From assembly GCA_001769805.1 (NCBI GenBank), contig MEPO01000003.1, forward strand, positions 124,001 through 188,000: a stretch of DNA of 64,000 nucleotides, in the 5' to 3' direction. The notes beneath the pieces were generated by a model that did no database searches, was not told the origin of the DNA, and was given only the letters and a program-made list of their open reading frames with translations. Both the position numbers and the translations under genes were made by a program. The first letter of the stretch is position 1; each line of letters opens with the position of its first letter. This document shows, in pieces, positions 30,900-40,001 of the stretch. Source of the DNA: Bdellovibrionales bacterium GWA1_52_35. GTDB lineage: Bacteria; Bdellovibrionota; UBA1018.

Positions 30900-32177
30900 T
30901 CAGGTCTGTTTCTGTTTGAGAACTTCCATCAATTCAACAAGCACCGTTTCGATATGGCGCTCCGTCGCGCGACGGATCGTGAAGCGCAAGGGGCCGGCCG
31001 GTGTTGAAAAATAGAGTTCATCGGCCTGTTCCGGAATCCGGCCAAACTGCTGCAGGAGAAAGCCGCTCAAAGTTTCGTAATCGCCTTCAGGCATTTCGAG
31101 CTTCAAAATTTCATTGATCTGCTGGATTTCCATCCGGGCCTGGATCAGCCAGCTGCGGGGGCCGAGTTCCCGGTAGTGCACGGTTTCAATATCATCCTCA
31201 TCGCGAATTTCGCCCACGATTTCTTCCACGATGTCTTCGAAGGTGAGGATGCCGACGGCACCGCCGTGTTCATCGACAACCACGACCATTTCGGTATCTT
31301 CCTCGTGCATCTCGAGCAGGAGATCTTCGAGTGACTGGGTCTCCGCTACGTAATGCGCCGAACTCATATAATTTCGGATCGGTTGCTGTACGTCCGTGGC
31401 GGTCATCAAGTCGTTCGTTTCAATCACGCCCACAATATTGTCAATGCGCTCCGAAAACACCGGCATGCGCGAGTGACGATGTTCTTCAAAACGTTCAAGC
31501 GCTTCTTTCACAGTGCCGGTTTCTTCAATTCCTTCGACCCGTACCAGAGGAATCAGCGCATGCTTGGCCTCGGAGTCCTTGAAATCAAAAATCCGCTTGA
31601 TCATGGATTTTTCGACCGGTTTGATTTCACTTTCCTTGCGGCTGTAGCTCAGAAGTGAGCGCAGTTCATCGCGGGTGGTCCGGCGTTTGCCAGCCAGCAT
31701 CTCTTCGATAGGACCCATGAACCGGGCCAGCTTGGCCGTGTAAGAGGAAAGGAGACGGGTGATCGGGTAGAAGATCATGTAGGTCCAGTAAATCGGATAT
31801 GCGATCCAGGGCGCAATCGCCGTTGCCCGGCGCTGATAAAGGGTTTTGGGCAGGAGCTCGCCCAGGAAAAGCACCATCGGGGAGGTGATTGCCACGGCAA
31901 TCAGGTTGGCATAACGATAGCGCTCGAGGCAGAAAAGCGAAATCACGGCTGTGATTCCAACGACGCAGAAGCTGGTCATGACCAGAGTGGTGGAAAGCAC
32001 ACGCTCCGGATGTGTGGCGAGTTCCAGGGCCAGCTTAGCGCCTTTGCTTCCGTGCCGGGCATTCTTTTTCAAAGTAAGCTTGTCGGCGGCAAGCAGCGCG
32101 ATCTCTGAACCGGAGAAGAAGCCTTCAATCAGCAGCAGCGGCGGGACGACGGCGAAAAGAATCCAGGAGGAAAGCAT
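30900..32177 (-). CDS. CNNM/CBS/CorC membrane protein 2
   Basis: A 425-residue protein: CNNM (DUF21) membrane domain with about four helices (residues 5-150), two CBS domains (LIPLVRVEGIEETGT and VVVVDEHGGAVGILTFEDIVEEIVGEI), and a C-terminal CorC_HlyC domain (about 340-420). Role in Mg2+ or Co2+ homeostasis is inferred from family. Its start overlaps the stop of the upstream CNNM gene by one base. It is the third gene of the lon operon. Confidence 0.85.
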   Translation of the reverse strand: MLSSWILFAVVPPLLLIEGFFSGSEIALLAADKLTLKKNARHGSKGAKLALELATHPERVLSTTLVMTSFCVVGITAVISLFCLERYRYANLIAVAITSPMVLFLGELLPKTLYQRRATAIAPWIAYPIYWTYMIFYPITRLLSSYTAKLARFMGPIEEMLAGKRRTTRDELRSLLSYSRKESEIKPVEKSMIKRIFDFKDSEAKHALIPLVRVEGIEETGTVKEALERFEEHRHSRMPVFSERIDNIVGVIETNDLMTATDVQQPIRNYMSSAHYVAETQSLEDLLLEMHEEDTEMVVVVDEHGGAVGILTFEDIVEEIVGEIRDEDDIETVHYRELGPRSWLIQARMEIQQINEILKLEMPEGDYETLSGFLLQQFGRIPEQADELYFSTPAGPLRFTIRRATERHIETVLVELMEVLKQKQT

Positions 32178-33271
32178 CAGGCGCCACCCAACGTGATTTC
32201 TTCAGCCAGAGCTGCTTCCGTATTGTCGCTTTCTTCAAAGAGATCCTCAAAGAGCACATCGAAAATATCCGACATGGTGATGATCCCCAGGGAGATGCCG
32301 AATTCGTTTTGAACAACGGCCAGATGCGTCTTCTGTTGTTTGAATTTGCGGAAGACCAGATTCAGCCGGGCCTCCGGTGAGATGAACTGCGGCTTGCGCA
32401 TGATCTGGGAAACAGAGTTCAGAAGTTTTTCGGGTTCGAGTTTCGCGCGGAGGAGATCTTTGGAGTAAACGATCCCGATGACCTGCTTCCGGTCAGCGCT
32501 GACGACCGGTATGCGGGAGTACTGCACCCCGCGAATACCCGCGAGCGCCGCTTTGAGACTGGTCTGGGCACTCAATGTCCGTACTTGCGCGAGGGGTGTG
32601 AAAACTTCGGATACCCGGGTGTCATCCAGATTGAAAACATTCCGGATCAGTCCCAGTTCGGTTTCCTGAATGGCGCCTTCCTTATGGCCTTCTTCCACCA
32701 TCATCAGGAATTCCGATTCCTTCAGGATGGCGCCGCGACCGGTTTCCAGGTCATGGGCCGCTTGCACCGACTGGGGGCCCGCTGGCGTCAGCAGCGCCAG
32801 GAAGCCCTTGATCAGGATCCGGATCGGTTTGAATAGATCATAGATAATATTCATGGGCCGCGCGCTGAAAGACGCAATCAGCTGATTGGCACGGGCACCG
32901 ATGACTTTCGGGGTGACTTCGCAAAGGAAAAGCAGAATCGGGGCGGTGACCACCGTACCCAAAAACATGTCCAGCGCCCAATCTGGCAGGGGAGTGGGGA
33001 TAGTCCAGTAAAGCTTTCGGGAACGGGAAACGACCTCGGTCAAGAGTGCGGAAAGCGAGATATTGACCAGCTCGTTGGCCAGAAGAATCGTGATCAGCAG
33101 GCCACCGGGATCAGCGAGTAGTTTGCGGATCTTTTTATGGGTGCTCTTGGCCCGATCACGAATCGCGCGGATCTGAAACCGGGAGAGACTGAAGAGCGCG
33201 ATTTCCGACGAGGACATGTATCCTGAAACGCCTACCAGCAGGATACAAATCAACAGTTCGATCGAGGTCAC
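32177..33271 (-). CDS. CNNM/CBS membrane protein 3, no CorC domain
   Basis: A 364-residue protein with a CNNM membrane domain (about 1-170, opening LLICILLVGVSGYMSSSEIALFSLSR) and two CBS domains (FTPLAQVRTL and LAVVQNEFGISLGIITMSDIFDVLFEDL). It stops after the CBS pair, so unlike its neighbour it lacks the CorC_HlyC tail. Translation starts at GTG 33271, one base after the lon stop. Side-by-side long and short CNNM proteins may form heterodimers (inference). Confidence 0.8.
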   Translation of the reverse strand: MTSIELLICILLVGVSGYMSSSEIALFSLSRFQIRAIRDRAKSTHKKIRKLLADPGGLLITILLANELVNISLSALLTEVVSRSRKLYWTIPTPLPDWALDMFLGTVVTAPILLFLCEVTPKVIGARANQLIASFSARPMNIIYDLFKPIRILIKGFLALLTPAGPQSVQAAHDLETGRGAILKESEFLMMVEEGHKEGAIQETELGLIRNVFNLDDTRVSEVFTPLAQVRTLSAQTSLKAALAGIRGVQYSRIPVVSADRKQVIGIVYSKDLLRAKLEPEKLLNSVSQIMRKPQFISPEARLNLVFRKFKQQKTHLAVVQNEFGISLGIITMSDIFDVLFEDLFEESDNTEAALAEEITLGGA

Positions 33272-33272
33272 A

Positions 33273-35708
33273 TCACGCAGCCTTGTCTATGTCTGACGTC
33301 CGCCGGCGATGTGACTTTCCGCTCGTCGCACCTGCAGGGCCTTGCGCCTTTTTTAAAGGCGTAATCTTCTGCGTGAGAACAACGTTGAGTACATCATCAA
33401 TCGTCTTGACCGGCACGAAGGTCAGCTTCGCACGATATTCTTCTGGAATATCTTCGAGGTCTTTCTTGTTCTTTTCCGGTATTACGATCGTCTTTATGCC
33501 ATGCCTCATGGCCGCGAGCGCTTTTTCTTTCAACCCGCCGATCGGGAGTACCCGACCGGTGAGGGTGATTTCGCCCGTCATCGCAACGTCCTTGCGGATC
33601 GGTATGCCGGTCAGCTTGGAAATGATGGCCGAGGCCATGGTGATTCCGGCTGACGGACCGTCCTTCGGAACTCCCCCTTGCGGGAAGTGGATGTGAATGT
33701 CGGTTTCGGCGAAGATATCATCGTCGATCCCGAAATCCTTTGCCCGGGAGCGGATCAAACCCAGCGCGGCAATTCCGGATTCCTTCATGACGTCACCGAG
33801 ATGACCGGTGAGTACCATGCTGCCTTTGCCCTTCATTGTTGTCGTTTCAACGTAGAGGATTTCGCCTCCGACGGAGGTCCAGGCCAGGCCGGTTGCGATA
33901 CCGATCTCATCTTTTTCCTGTTCTTCTTCGCGAGTGAAGATCGCAGGACCGAGGAACTTGTAAACCATCTGTTCGTCCACGACGGTTTTTTCAGTTTTCC
34001 CTTCGGCAACCAGGCGGGCGGTTTTGCGGCAGACGCTGGCCACATTGCGCTCGAGATTTCGCAGTCCGGCTTCCCGGGTGTACTGGGACACAATGCTGTC
34101 AATCGCCTCGTTGGTGATGTCAATGTTCTGGTCTTTCAGTCCGTTTTCCGTGATCTGTTTTGGAACCAGATACTTGCGGGCGATGAACTGTTTCTCTTCT
34201 TCCGTATACCCGGCCAGCTGAATCACTTCCATGCGGTCGCGAAGGGCCGAGGGAATGGTTTCGAGCATGTTGCAGGTTGTGATGAACATGACGTTGGTCA
34301 GATCAAATGGCACGTTCATATAATGGTCGCGGAATGAGAAGTTCTGTTCCGGGTCGAGCACTTCGAGAAGAGCAGCCGAGGGATCACCGCGGAAGTCACT
34401 TCCGAGCTTGTCAATTTCGTCCAGTACGAAGACCGGGTTATTGGTTCCGGCCTGCTTCAGTCCCTGGATAATACGGCCGGGGAGAGCGCCGACATAAGTG
34501 CGGCGGTGACCACGGATTTCCGCCTCGTCCTTCACGCCACCGAGCGAAATCCGGACGAATTCACGTCCTAGGGCGCGCGCGATGGAGCGGCCGAGCGAAG
34601 TTTTGCCAACACCGGGGGGGCCGGAAAAGCAGAGGATCGGACCCTTCATCTTGTCTTTCAGCTTGCGCACGGCAAGATATTCCAAGATACGTTCTTTGAT
34701 CTTCTGAAGGTTGTAATGATCTTCGTCGAGAATCTGCTTGGCGCGAGCCAGATCAAGCTGGTCAACCGTGTGTTTGCTCCAGGGGGTCTCAATCAACCAG
34801 TCCACGTAGGTGCGGAGCATGGAGGATTCGGAAGAATCCGGGTGCATCCGTTCCAGACGCCCAAGCTGCTTGAGGCATTCCTGCTCGACATCCTGGGGCA
34901 TTTTGCAGGCAGCGACTTTATCTTTCAGCTCCTGCATCTCTTCGCCTTTGTTGTCCGTGTCGCCCAGTTCACTCTTGATGGCGCGGATCTGCTCGCGAAG
35001 ATAATATTCTTTCTGAGTCTTCGTCATTTCATCTTTGGCCTGGGAGCGGATCTTGGCCTGGATGGAGAGAACTTCGATTTCCTTGGTCAGGATATCGCTG
35101 ATCTTGTGAAGACGTGCGGCCGCATCGTGAGTTTCAAGGATGCCCTGGGCATCGGAGACTTTCAAACCGAGGTTTGAAGCCACGAGATCTGCCATGCGTC
35201 CCGGATCGGTGATGTCATCAAGGACCATGATGATGTCAGGGGAGAGACCTCTCCCGAGTGCAATAACCTTTTCGAGTTGATCACGAACATTGCGCATGAG
35301 GGCTTCCACTTCGGGATTCATGGGCGCAACCGGTTCATCGATCCGTTCAATCTTCACTTCGAAGTGAGACTGAGTCTGGGTGAATTCCTTGATCTTGGCT
35401 TTGGTCAGACCCTGGGTCAGGATCTTGATGCGGCCATCTGGAAGCTTGCGCATCCGCATAATCATCGCAACGGTTCCCGTCTTATAGATACCTTCAGGAG
35501 AGGGATGCTCGTCACTGATGTCTTTTTGCGAGGACAGGAGGATCAGTCTATCGGAGCGCGAGAGTGCTTCTTCGACACTTTTGATCGAAGAATCACGTCC
35601 AACGAACAAGGGGATGATCATATACGGAAAAACAACAATATCGCGGACCGGCAACATTGGCAGTGTTTCTGGGATTTCCACTTGTTCGCCGTCGTAATTT
35701 GTTACCAT
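33273..35708 (-). CDS. lon: ATP-dependent Lon protease
   Basis: An 811-residue LonA, full length for the family. N-terminal LON domain (LPMLPVRDIVVFPYMIIPLFVGR), helical linker with KTQKEYYLREQIRAI, AAA+ module with Walker A GPPGVGKT near residue 360 and Walker B FVLDEIDKLGSD, and the C-terminal protease with catalytic Ser near 685 (KDGPSAG) and Lys near 728 (GGLKEKAL). It degrades misfolded and regulatory proteins in the cytoplasm. GAGGAGG precedes ATG 35708. Two CNNM genes follow with a spacing of about one base, an unusual coupling of a protease with ion-transport proteins. Confidence 0.95.
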   Translation of the reverse strand: MVTNYDGEQVEIPETLPMLPVRDIVVFPYMIIPLFVGRDSSIKSVEEALSRSDRLILLSSQKDISDEHPSPEGIYKTGTVAMIMRMRKLPDGRIKILTQGLTKAKIKEFTQTQSHFEVKIERIDEPVAPMNPEVEALMRNVRDQLEKVIALGRGLSPDIIMVLDDITDPGRMADLVASNLGLKVSDAQGILETHDAAARLHKISDILTKEIEVLSIQAKIRSQAKDEMTKTQKEYYLREQIRAIKSELGDTDNKGEEMQELKDKVAACKMPQDVEQECLKQLGRLERMHPDSSESSMLRTYVDWLIETPWSKHTVDQLDLARAKQILDEDHYNLQKIKERILEYLAVRKLKDKMKGPILCFSGPPGVGKTSLGRSIARALGREFVRISLGGVKDEAEIRGHRRTYVGALPGRIIQGLKQAGTNNPVFVLDEIDKLGSDFRGDPSAALLEVLDPEQNFSFRDHYMNVPFDLTNVMFITTCNMLETIPSALRDRMEVIQLAGYTEEEKQFIARKYLVPKQITENGLKDQNIDITNEAIDSIVSQYTREAGLRNLERNVASVCRKTARLVAEGKTEKTVVDEQMVYKFLGPAIFTREEEQEKDEIGIATGLAWTSVGGEILYVETTTMKGKGSMVLTGHLGDVMKESGIAALGLIRSRAKDFGIDDDIFAETDIHIHFPQGGVPKDGPSAGITMASAIISKLTGIPIRKDVAMTGEITLTGRVLPIGGLKEKALAAMRHGIKTIVIPEKNKKDLEDIPEEYRAKLTFVPVKTIDDVLNVVLTQKITPLKKAQGPAGATSGKSHRRRTSDIDKAA

Positions 35709-35905
35709 TCACTGCCTCCTCAGGCTGTATTCATGATGCTGATTTTAGAACTGCTTCCTATGTTACGAATCGGCGGGACAAGTATTAGGCTTTAGGAATT
35801 TGTCTGAAAAATGTCTGGGAGTGCAGGAACTTACTGATGGAAAAATGACTGCTGCACAAGGCAAAGCCTGAGAGCTTTCGTGCTGCTTTGAGGGAAAAGC
35901 CAAAC

Positions 35906-35943
35906 AAAAAAGGGCAAGCGCCACATAGGCGCCTGCCCTTTTT
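35906..35943 (-). terminator. intrinsic terminator of dksA-like gene
   Basis: A 16-17-bp stem with one mismatch (AAAAAAGGGCAAGCGCC against GGCGCCTGCCCTTTTT) around a five-base ACATA loop. In the reverse direction it ends in a run of U. It lies 34 bases past the stop of the DksA gene at 35978 and upstream of lon. Confidence 0.85.
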
Positions 35944-35977
35944 AACGATTCATCACTTGGTTTGAGCCTACGCGGCT

Positions 35978-36340
35978 CTAAGCAAAAATCTTTTCTCTGT
36001 GTTCCTGGCGCTCTTTGCACGCAATGCAGAGCGTTGAAACTGGCCGGGCTTCCAAACGTCGGGGTTCGATGGGTTCTTCGCAATCCTCGCAGAGACCGAA
36101 AACGCCTTCATCCATGCGATGAAGCGCTTCATCGATCTTTCCAAGGAGCTGCCGCTCCCGATCCCGCAGCTTGAAAACGAGGTTCTGATTCACCTCGCTT
36201 GCGGCGAGATCCGTCTCATCCGGAAGATCATCCGGCGAGAGCGAAAGCTCGTTCTGCAACGCGTTTTTGGAATTGTTGAGGATTCTCTGTTTCTCTTCAA
36301 GCAGCAGTTTCCTGTACCTGGTGAGTGTCTTTGCATCCAT
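35978..36340 (-). CDS. dksA: DksA/TraR-type zinc-finger transcription regulator
   Basis: A 120-residue protein: N-terminal coiled coil (RYRKLLLEEKQRI...), an acidic tip region with DLPDETDLA, second helix, and a four-Cys zinc finger (Cys84, Cys87 in GLCEDCEEP; Cys105, Cys108 in TLCIACKE). DksA binds the secondary channel of RNA polymerase and works with ppGpp in the stringent response. It is at the short end of the family. ATG 36340 is preferred over TTG 36367. It has its own sigma-70 promoter and a strong terminator. Confidence 0.85.
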   Translation of the reverse strand: MDAKTLTRYRKLLLEEKQRILNNSKNALQNELSLSPDDLPDETDLAASEVNQNLVFKLRDRERQLLGKIDEALHRMDEGVFGLCEDCEEPIEPRRLEARPVSTLCIACKERQEHREKIFA

Positions 36341-36388
36341 GGCTGATTCCCCCCTCGTGGTCCACATGACTGTAGACTCTGACTATTT

Positions 36389-36416
36389 ATTGTAGCGCCA
36401 TCCTGCCCGTTGACAA
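36389..36416 (-). promoter_or_regulatory. putative sigma-70 promoter of dksA
   Basis: On the reverse strand TTGTCA (36411-36416) and TACAAT (36389-36394) are 16 bases apart, each with five of six consensus bases. Predicted start about 40 bases before ATG 36340. Confidence 0.65.
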
Positions 36417-36614
36417 AGGGTTTTATAAGGTTTTCTAAGGAAGATCAATCGAAACAATCTGAACCTCGAAAACTTGTTTTGCCGCGGTGCAGAATTTTAA
36501 ATGGGTTACTGCAGAATATCTCGAGAAACTCGATGAAGAACTTCTAAGTTACGTGTCGACACCTTCGCGGGATTGCTTGAGTTAAAACTCGAAATCCGGT
36601 AACCCGAATAAGAC

Positions 36615-38099
36615 ATGAAAAAAAAGCATTCTTCATTCGGTGTCATGATTTTGGCGGCGGGCCAAGGCAAGCGCATGCGTTCGAATCTGCCTAAGGTTTT
36701 GCATGAAATCGGCGGAAAACCCCTGCTTTATCACGTTTTGAGCGCCGTAGGGGCCGCAAAGCAAGGTGTTGACGTTTCTCAGGTTCCGGTCGCTATTGTT
36801 GTCGGGCATCAAAGGGAAGCGGTCGAGAAGTTCGTTCAGGAAGATCCGGTTCTTTCCCTGATGGATATTACTTTTGTTCATCAGCCCGAACAGCGAGGGA
36901 CGGGCCATGCTGCCCGTTTCGCAATGGATTCCGAATGGGGTGAACAGCGGGTGAAAGAGAAAGCTGCCGTTCTGGTTCTTCCTGGCGACCTGCCGTTGAT
37001 CAGTCCTTCACTGATTGAGCAGATGAGTTCTCCGCTGGGCAGAGGCGATGCCTTGAAGCTTCTGACCTGCGATCTTCCCGATCCAACCGGTTATGGCCGG
37101 GTGGTGAGGCGGGGCAAGCAGGGCTCTGTCATGCGGATCGTGGAAGAGAAAGATGCGACGATGAGAGAGAAGGCGATTCGCGAGGTCGCCCTTTCAATTT
37201 ATCTCTTTGATGCAGCGTTTCTTCAGGTGGGGCTCAGGAAAATTTCCAATAAAAATTCCCAGGCGGAATATTACCTGACGGACTTGATTTCGCAGGCAGC
37301 CGCCAGGCGCAAGAAGATCAATGTCTTGAAATGGGCCGATCACGAGGATCTTCGCGGTGTGAACGATCCGTGGGAACTGGCGCTTGCCGGGCGAATCCTC
37401 AATGAGCGGGTTCTGCGCAGCTGGGCAATGAAAGGCGTCCTCTTCGTGGATCCCTGGACGGTTCGGATTGATTCAAGTGTAATTTTGAGTGAAGGCGTAG
37501 TCCTGCATCCGGGGGTGATCCTTACGGGTACAACGGAGATCGCCGCGGGTTCAGAGCTGGGACCGAACGTGGTTCTCAAAAACGTCCAGGTCGGCCAGGG
37601 CGTGAAGATCAAGGCGGGAACCGTTGCCGAGGATTCCGTGATTGGTGCCCAGACCCAGGTCGGGCCTTACGCTCATCTGAGACCGGATTCAAAGGTCGGT
37701 TCGCGGGCCAAAATCGGAAATTTCGTGGAACTGAAGAAAGCCGTCATTGGGGACGGCAGCAGTGTGGCCCATCTTTCTTATCTCGGAGATGCCGAGGTCG
37801 GTCGCAACGTGAATATCGGTTGTGGATTTGTGACCTGCAATTATGATGGCCGGGTGATCAATGGCCAGCGCAAGCACAAGACCATCATTGAAGATGAAGT
37901 ATTCATGGGAAGTGACTGCCAGGCCGTCGCGCCGGTGCGGATCGGTAAAGGTGCCTTCGTTGCCTCTGGCTCCACGATCACCCGGGATGTGCCATCGGGA
38001 GATCTTGCGATCGCCCGCAGTAAACAGGTGAACAAGACCGGCTATGCCGCCCGTTTTCGCCCCGCTCCTTCGACTCCAAAAGAAAGCAAGGGCGAATAG
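36615..38099 (+). CDS. glmU: bifunctional GlcNAc-1-P uridyltransferase / GlcN-1-P acetyltransferase
   Basis: A 494-residue GlmU. N-terminal pyrophosphorylase domain with GVMILAAGQGKRMRSNLPKVLH (residues about 9-30), HQPEQRGTGHAARFA and VLPGDLPL. The C-terminal half is a left-handed beta-helix of hexapeptide repeats, with GNFVELKK and LGDAEVGRNVNIGCG of the acetyltransferase site. It makes UDP-GlcNAc for peptidoglycan and LPS. The length exceeds E. coli GlmU slightly owing to inserts. The 273 bases before it, after dksA, hold no clear gene. glmS follows after one base, so GlcN-6-P and UDP-GlcNAc synthesis are coupled. Confidence 0.95.
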   Translation: MKKKHSSFGVMILAAGQGKRMRSNLPKVLHEIGGKPLLYHVLSAVGAAKQGVDVSQVPVAIVVGHQREAVEKFVQEDPVLSLMDITFVHQPEQRGTGHAARFAMDSEWGEQRVKEKAAVLVLPGDLPLISPSLIEQMSSPLGRGDALKLLTCDLPDPTGYGRVVRRGKQGSVMRIVEEKDATMREKAIREVALSIYLFDAAFLQVGLRKISNKNSQAEYYLTDLISQAAARRKKINVLKWADHEDLRGVNDPWELALAGRILNERVLRSWAMKGVLFVDPWTVRIDSSVILSEGVVLHPGVILTGTTEIAAGSELGPNVVLKNVQVGQGVKIKAGTVAEDSVIGAQTQVGPYAHLRPDSKVGSRAKIGNFVELKKAVIGDGSSVAHLSYLGDAEVGRNVNIGCGFVTCNYDGRVINGQRKHKTIIEDEVFMGSDCQAVAPVRIGKGAFVASGSTITRDVPSGDLAIARSKQVNKTGYAARFRPAPSTPKESKGE

Positions 38100-38100
38100 G

Positions 38101-39981
38101 ATGTGTGGAATCGTAGGTTACGTCGGCAAGCGCCCCGCCCTTAAAATTTTGATCTCAGGTCTCAGGCGTCTCGAATACCGCGGTTACGATTCGGCGGGTG
38201 TGGCGTTTTTCGAGGGTTCTGCCACGGGTTCAAAGATTCATATCCAGAAATCCGAAGGCAAACTGGAGAATGTCGAAAGGCTTCTGGACGCTTCCCCTGG
38301 CCGCTATGAAGACGTTTGCTGCGGGATCGGTCACACGCGTTGGGCCACGCACGGCAAGCCGACCACGCAGAATGCGCACCCCCATCAAACAGGGCATGTG
38401 GTGCTGGTTCATAACGGAATTATCGAGAATTATCAGACAATCAAGGCAGAGCTGATTGCCCGCGGGCATCGTCCCCAATCGGAGACCGACAGCGAGCTTC
38501 TGGGCTTTCTTGTTCTGGAGGAAATGAATCGTGGTTCTTCCCTTTTTGAAGCGGTTCGCAAGAGCTTCCAGCGTCTCCAAGGTCAGTGCAGTGTGGTCAT
38601 CATGTCCGAAAAAGAGCCGGGGACCGTCATCGGTGTGCGTAATGGTTCACCGCTTGTGGCAGCCGCGGATCCTAAAGGCGGCGCGATTCTGGCGAGTGAT
38701 CCCCAGCCGTTGCTGGAGCTCGCGCGGGAGGTCGTTTATCTCGAACACGGGGATATCGTCGTCAGTAATGACCGGGGCATGCGTTTTTATGATCTCGAAA
38801 CCGGAGCTCCGGTTGAACGCCATCCGACCCAGCTCGAATGGTCCGCGGACCGGCTGGATAAACAGGGATTCCCTCATTACATGCTCAAGGAAATTTACGA
38901 GCAGCCCACGGCGTTGATTGATACTTTGAACGGTTTGCTGGATCGTGCAACAACAGATCCGTTCACGCTTGCCCGGCAGCCGGGGGTGGAACTTCTCGAG
39001 CGGGCCAAGGAAATCACGATCGTTGCTTGCGGTACCTCCTGGTACGCAGCGCTCCTGGGCAAATATTGGTTGGAACGCTGGGCCCGGATTCCAGTGAATC
39101 TGGAGCTGGCCAGCGAATACCGTTACCGTGATCCCGTCATGAACGAAGGGACTCTCCTTGTCGGAATTTCCCAGTCGGGCGAAACCGCTGATACTCTGGC
39201 CGTCCTGCGCAAATCCAAGAAATCCGAAATTCCCACTCTTGCCATCACCAACGTCCGGGGTAGCTCGATTTCGCGGGAGGCGAGCGCGACTTTTTACACC
39301 TGTGCCGGGCCTGAAATTGGAGTGGCGGCCACGAAATCTTTCACCACCCAGCTTCTGTCCATGCTGCTTTTTTCGGGCGCCTTGATGCTCAAGCCCCGTG
39401 CGGCAGCGGTACCGGGTGATATCACCCGGCGTTTTGATGATATGATCCGCCTTCCTCATGTACTCTCGGATTATCTCGGTGACCGCAGCGGCAAAATGGC
39501 TTCTTCCATTCGTGAGACCGCCCGGGCTTTGCAATTATCCAAGGGTTTCTTTTTCATCGGCCGCGGTTACTCCTTCCCGATCGCGCTGGAAGGAGCGCTC
39601 AAGCTCAAGGAAATCGCTTACGTTCACGCGGAAGGTTATGCGGCAGGCGAATTGAAGCATGGCCCGATCGCCATGATTGACGAGAACATGACCGTGGTCG
39701 TCCTGGCGCCGGGAGATACCTGGCGTGACAAAACAGTTTCCAATTTACAAGAAGTCAAAGCGCGCGGAGCGAGAATTCTTGGCGTGGGGAGCGCGAGTGA
39801 CAGCGAGCTGAAGTCCATGTGTGATCATTGGATAGAGCTTCCGAATGTGCAGCTGGATGAGGCTTTCATGCCGTTCTTCCTGACAGCGGTGGTGCAGCTG
39901 CTCAGTTACGAACTCGCGGTGCTGAAAGGCACGGATGTGGACAAACCCCGTAACCTGGCCAAAAGCGTGACGGTCGAATAG
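38101..39981 (+). CDS. glmS: glutamine--fructose-6-phosphate aminotransferase
   Basis: A 626-residue GlmS. Cys2 is the N-terminal nucleophile (MCGIVGYVG) of the glutaminase domain. Two SIS domains follow, with ACGTSWYAALLGKYW and SQSGETADTLAVLR, and the C-terminus ends PRNLAKSVTVE as is usual. It makes glucosamine-6-phosphate from fructose-6-phosphate and glutamine. ATG 38101 is required because Cys2 must be second. It lies one base after glmU. No glmS ribozyme is present. Confidence 0.95.
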   Translation: MCGIVGYVGKRPALKILISGLRRLEYRGYDSAGVAFFEGSATGSKIHIQKSEGKLENVERLLDASPGRYEDVCCGIGHTRWATHGKPTTQNAHPHQTGHVVLVHNGIIENYQTIKAELIARGHRPQSETDSELLGFLVLEEMNRGSSLFEAVRKSFQRLQGQCSVVIMSEKEPGTVIGVRNGSPLVAAADPKGGAILASDPQPLLELAREVVYLEHGDIVVSNDRGMRFYDLETGAPVERHPTQLEWSADRLDKQGFPHYMLKEIYEQPTALIDTLNGLLDRATTDPFTLARQPGVELLERAKEITIVACGTSWYAALLGKYWLERWARIPVNLELASEYRYRDPVMNEGTLLVGISQSGETADTLAVLRKSKKSEIPTLAITNVRGSSISREASATFYTCAGPEIGVAATKSFTTQLLSMLLFSGALMLKPRAAAVPGDITRRFDDMIRLPHVLSDYLGDRSGKMASSIRETARALQLSKGFFFIGRGYSFPIALEGALKLKEIAYVHAEGYAAGELKHGPIAMIDENMTVVVLAPGDTWRDKTVSNLQEVKARGARILGVGSASDSELKSMCDHWIELPNVQLDEAFMPFFLTAVVQLLSYELAVLKGTDVDKPRNLAKSVTVE

Positions 39982-40001
39982 GGAGTGCGACAAGGAAGAC
40001 G

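Noticed and set aside
38040..38100. glmS ribozyme
   Set aside because: glmS starts one base after glmU, so there is no room for a leader ribozyme.
38647..39534. 295-codon reverse frame
   Set aside because: Antisense to glmS; no recognisable protein features.
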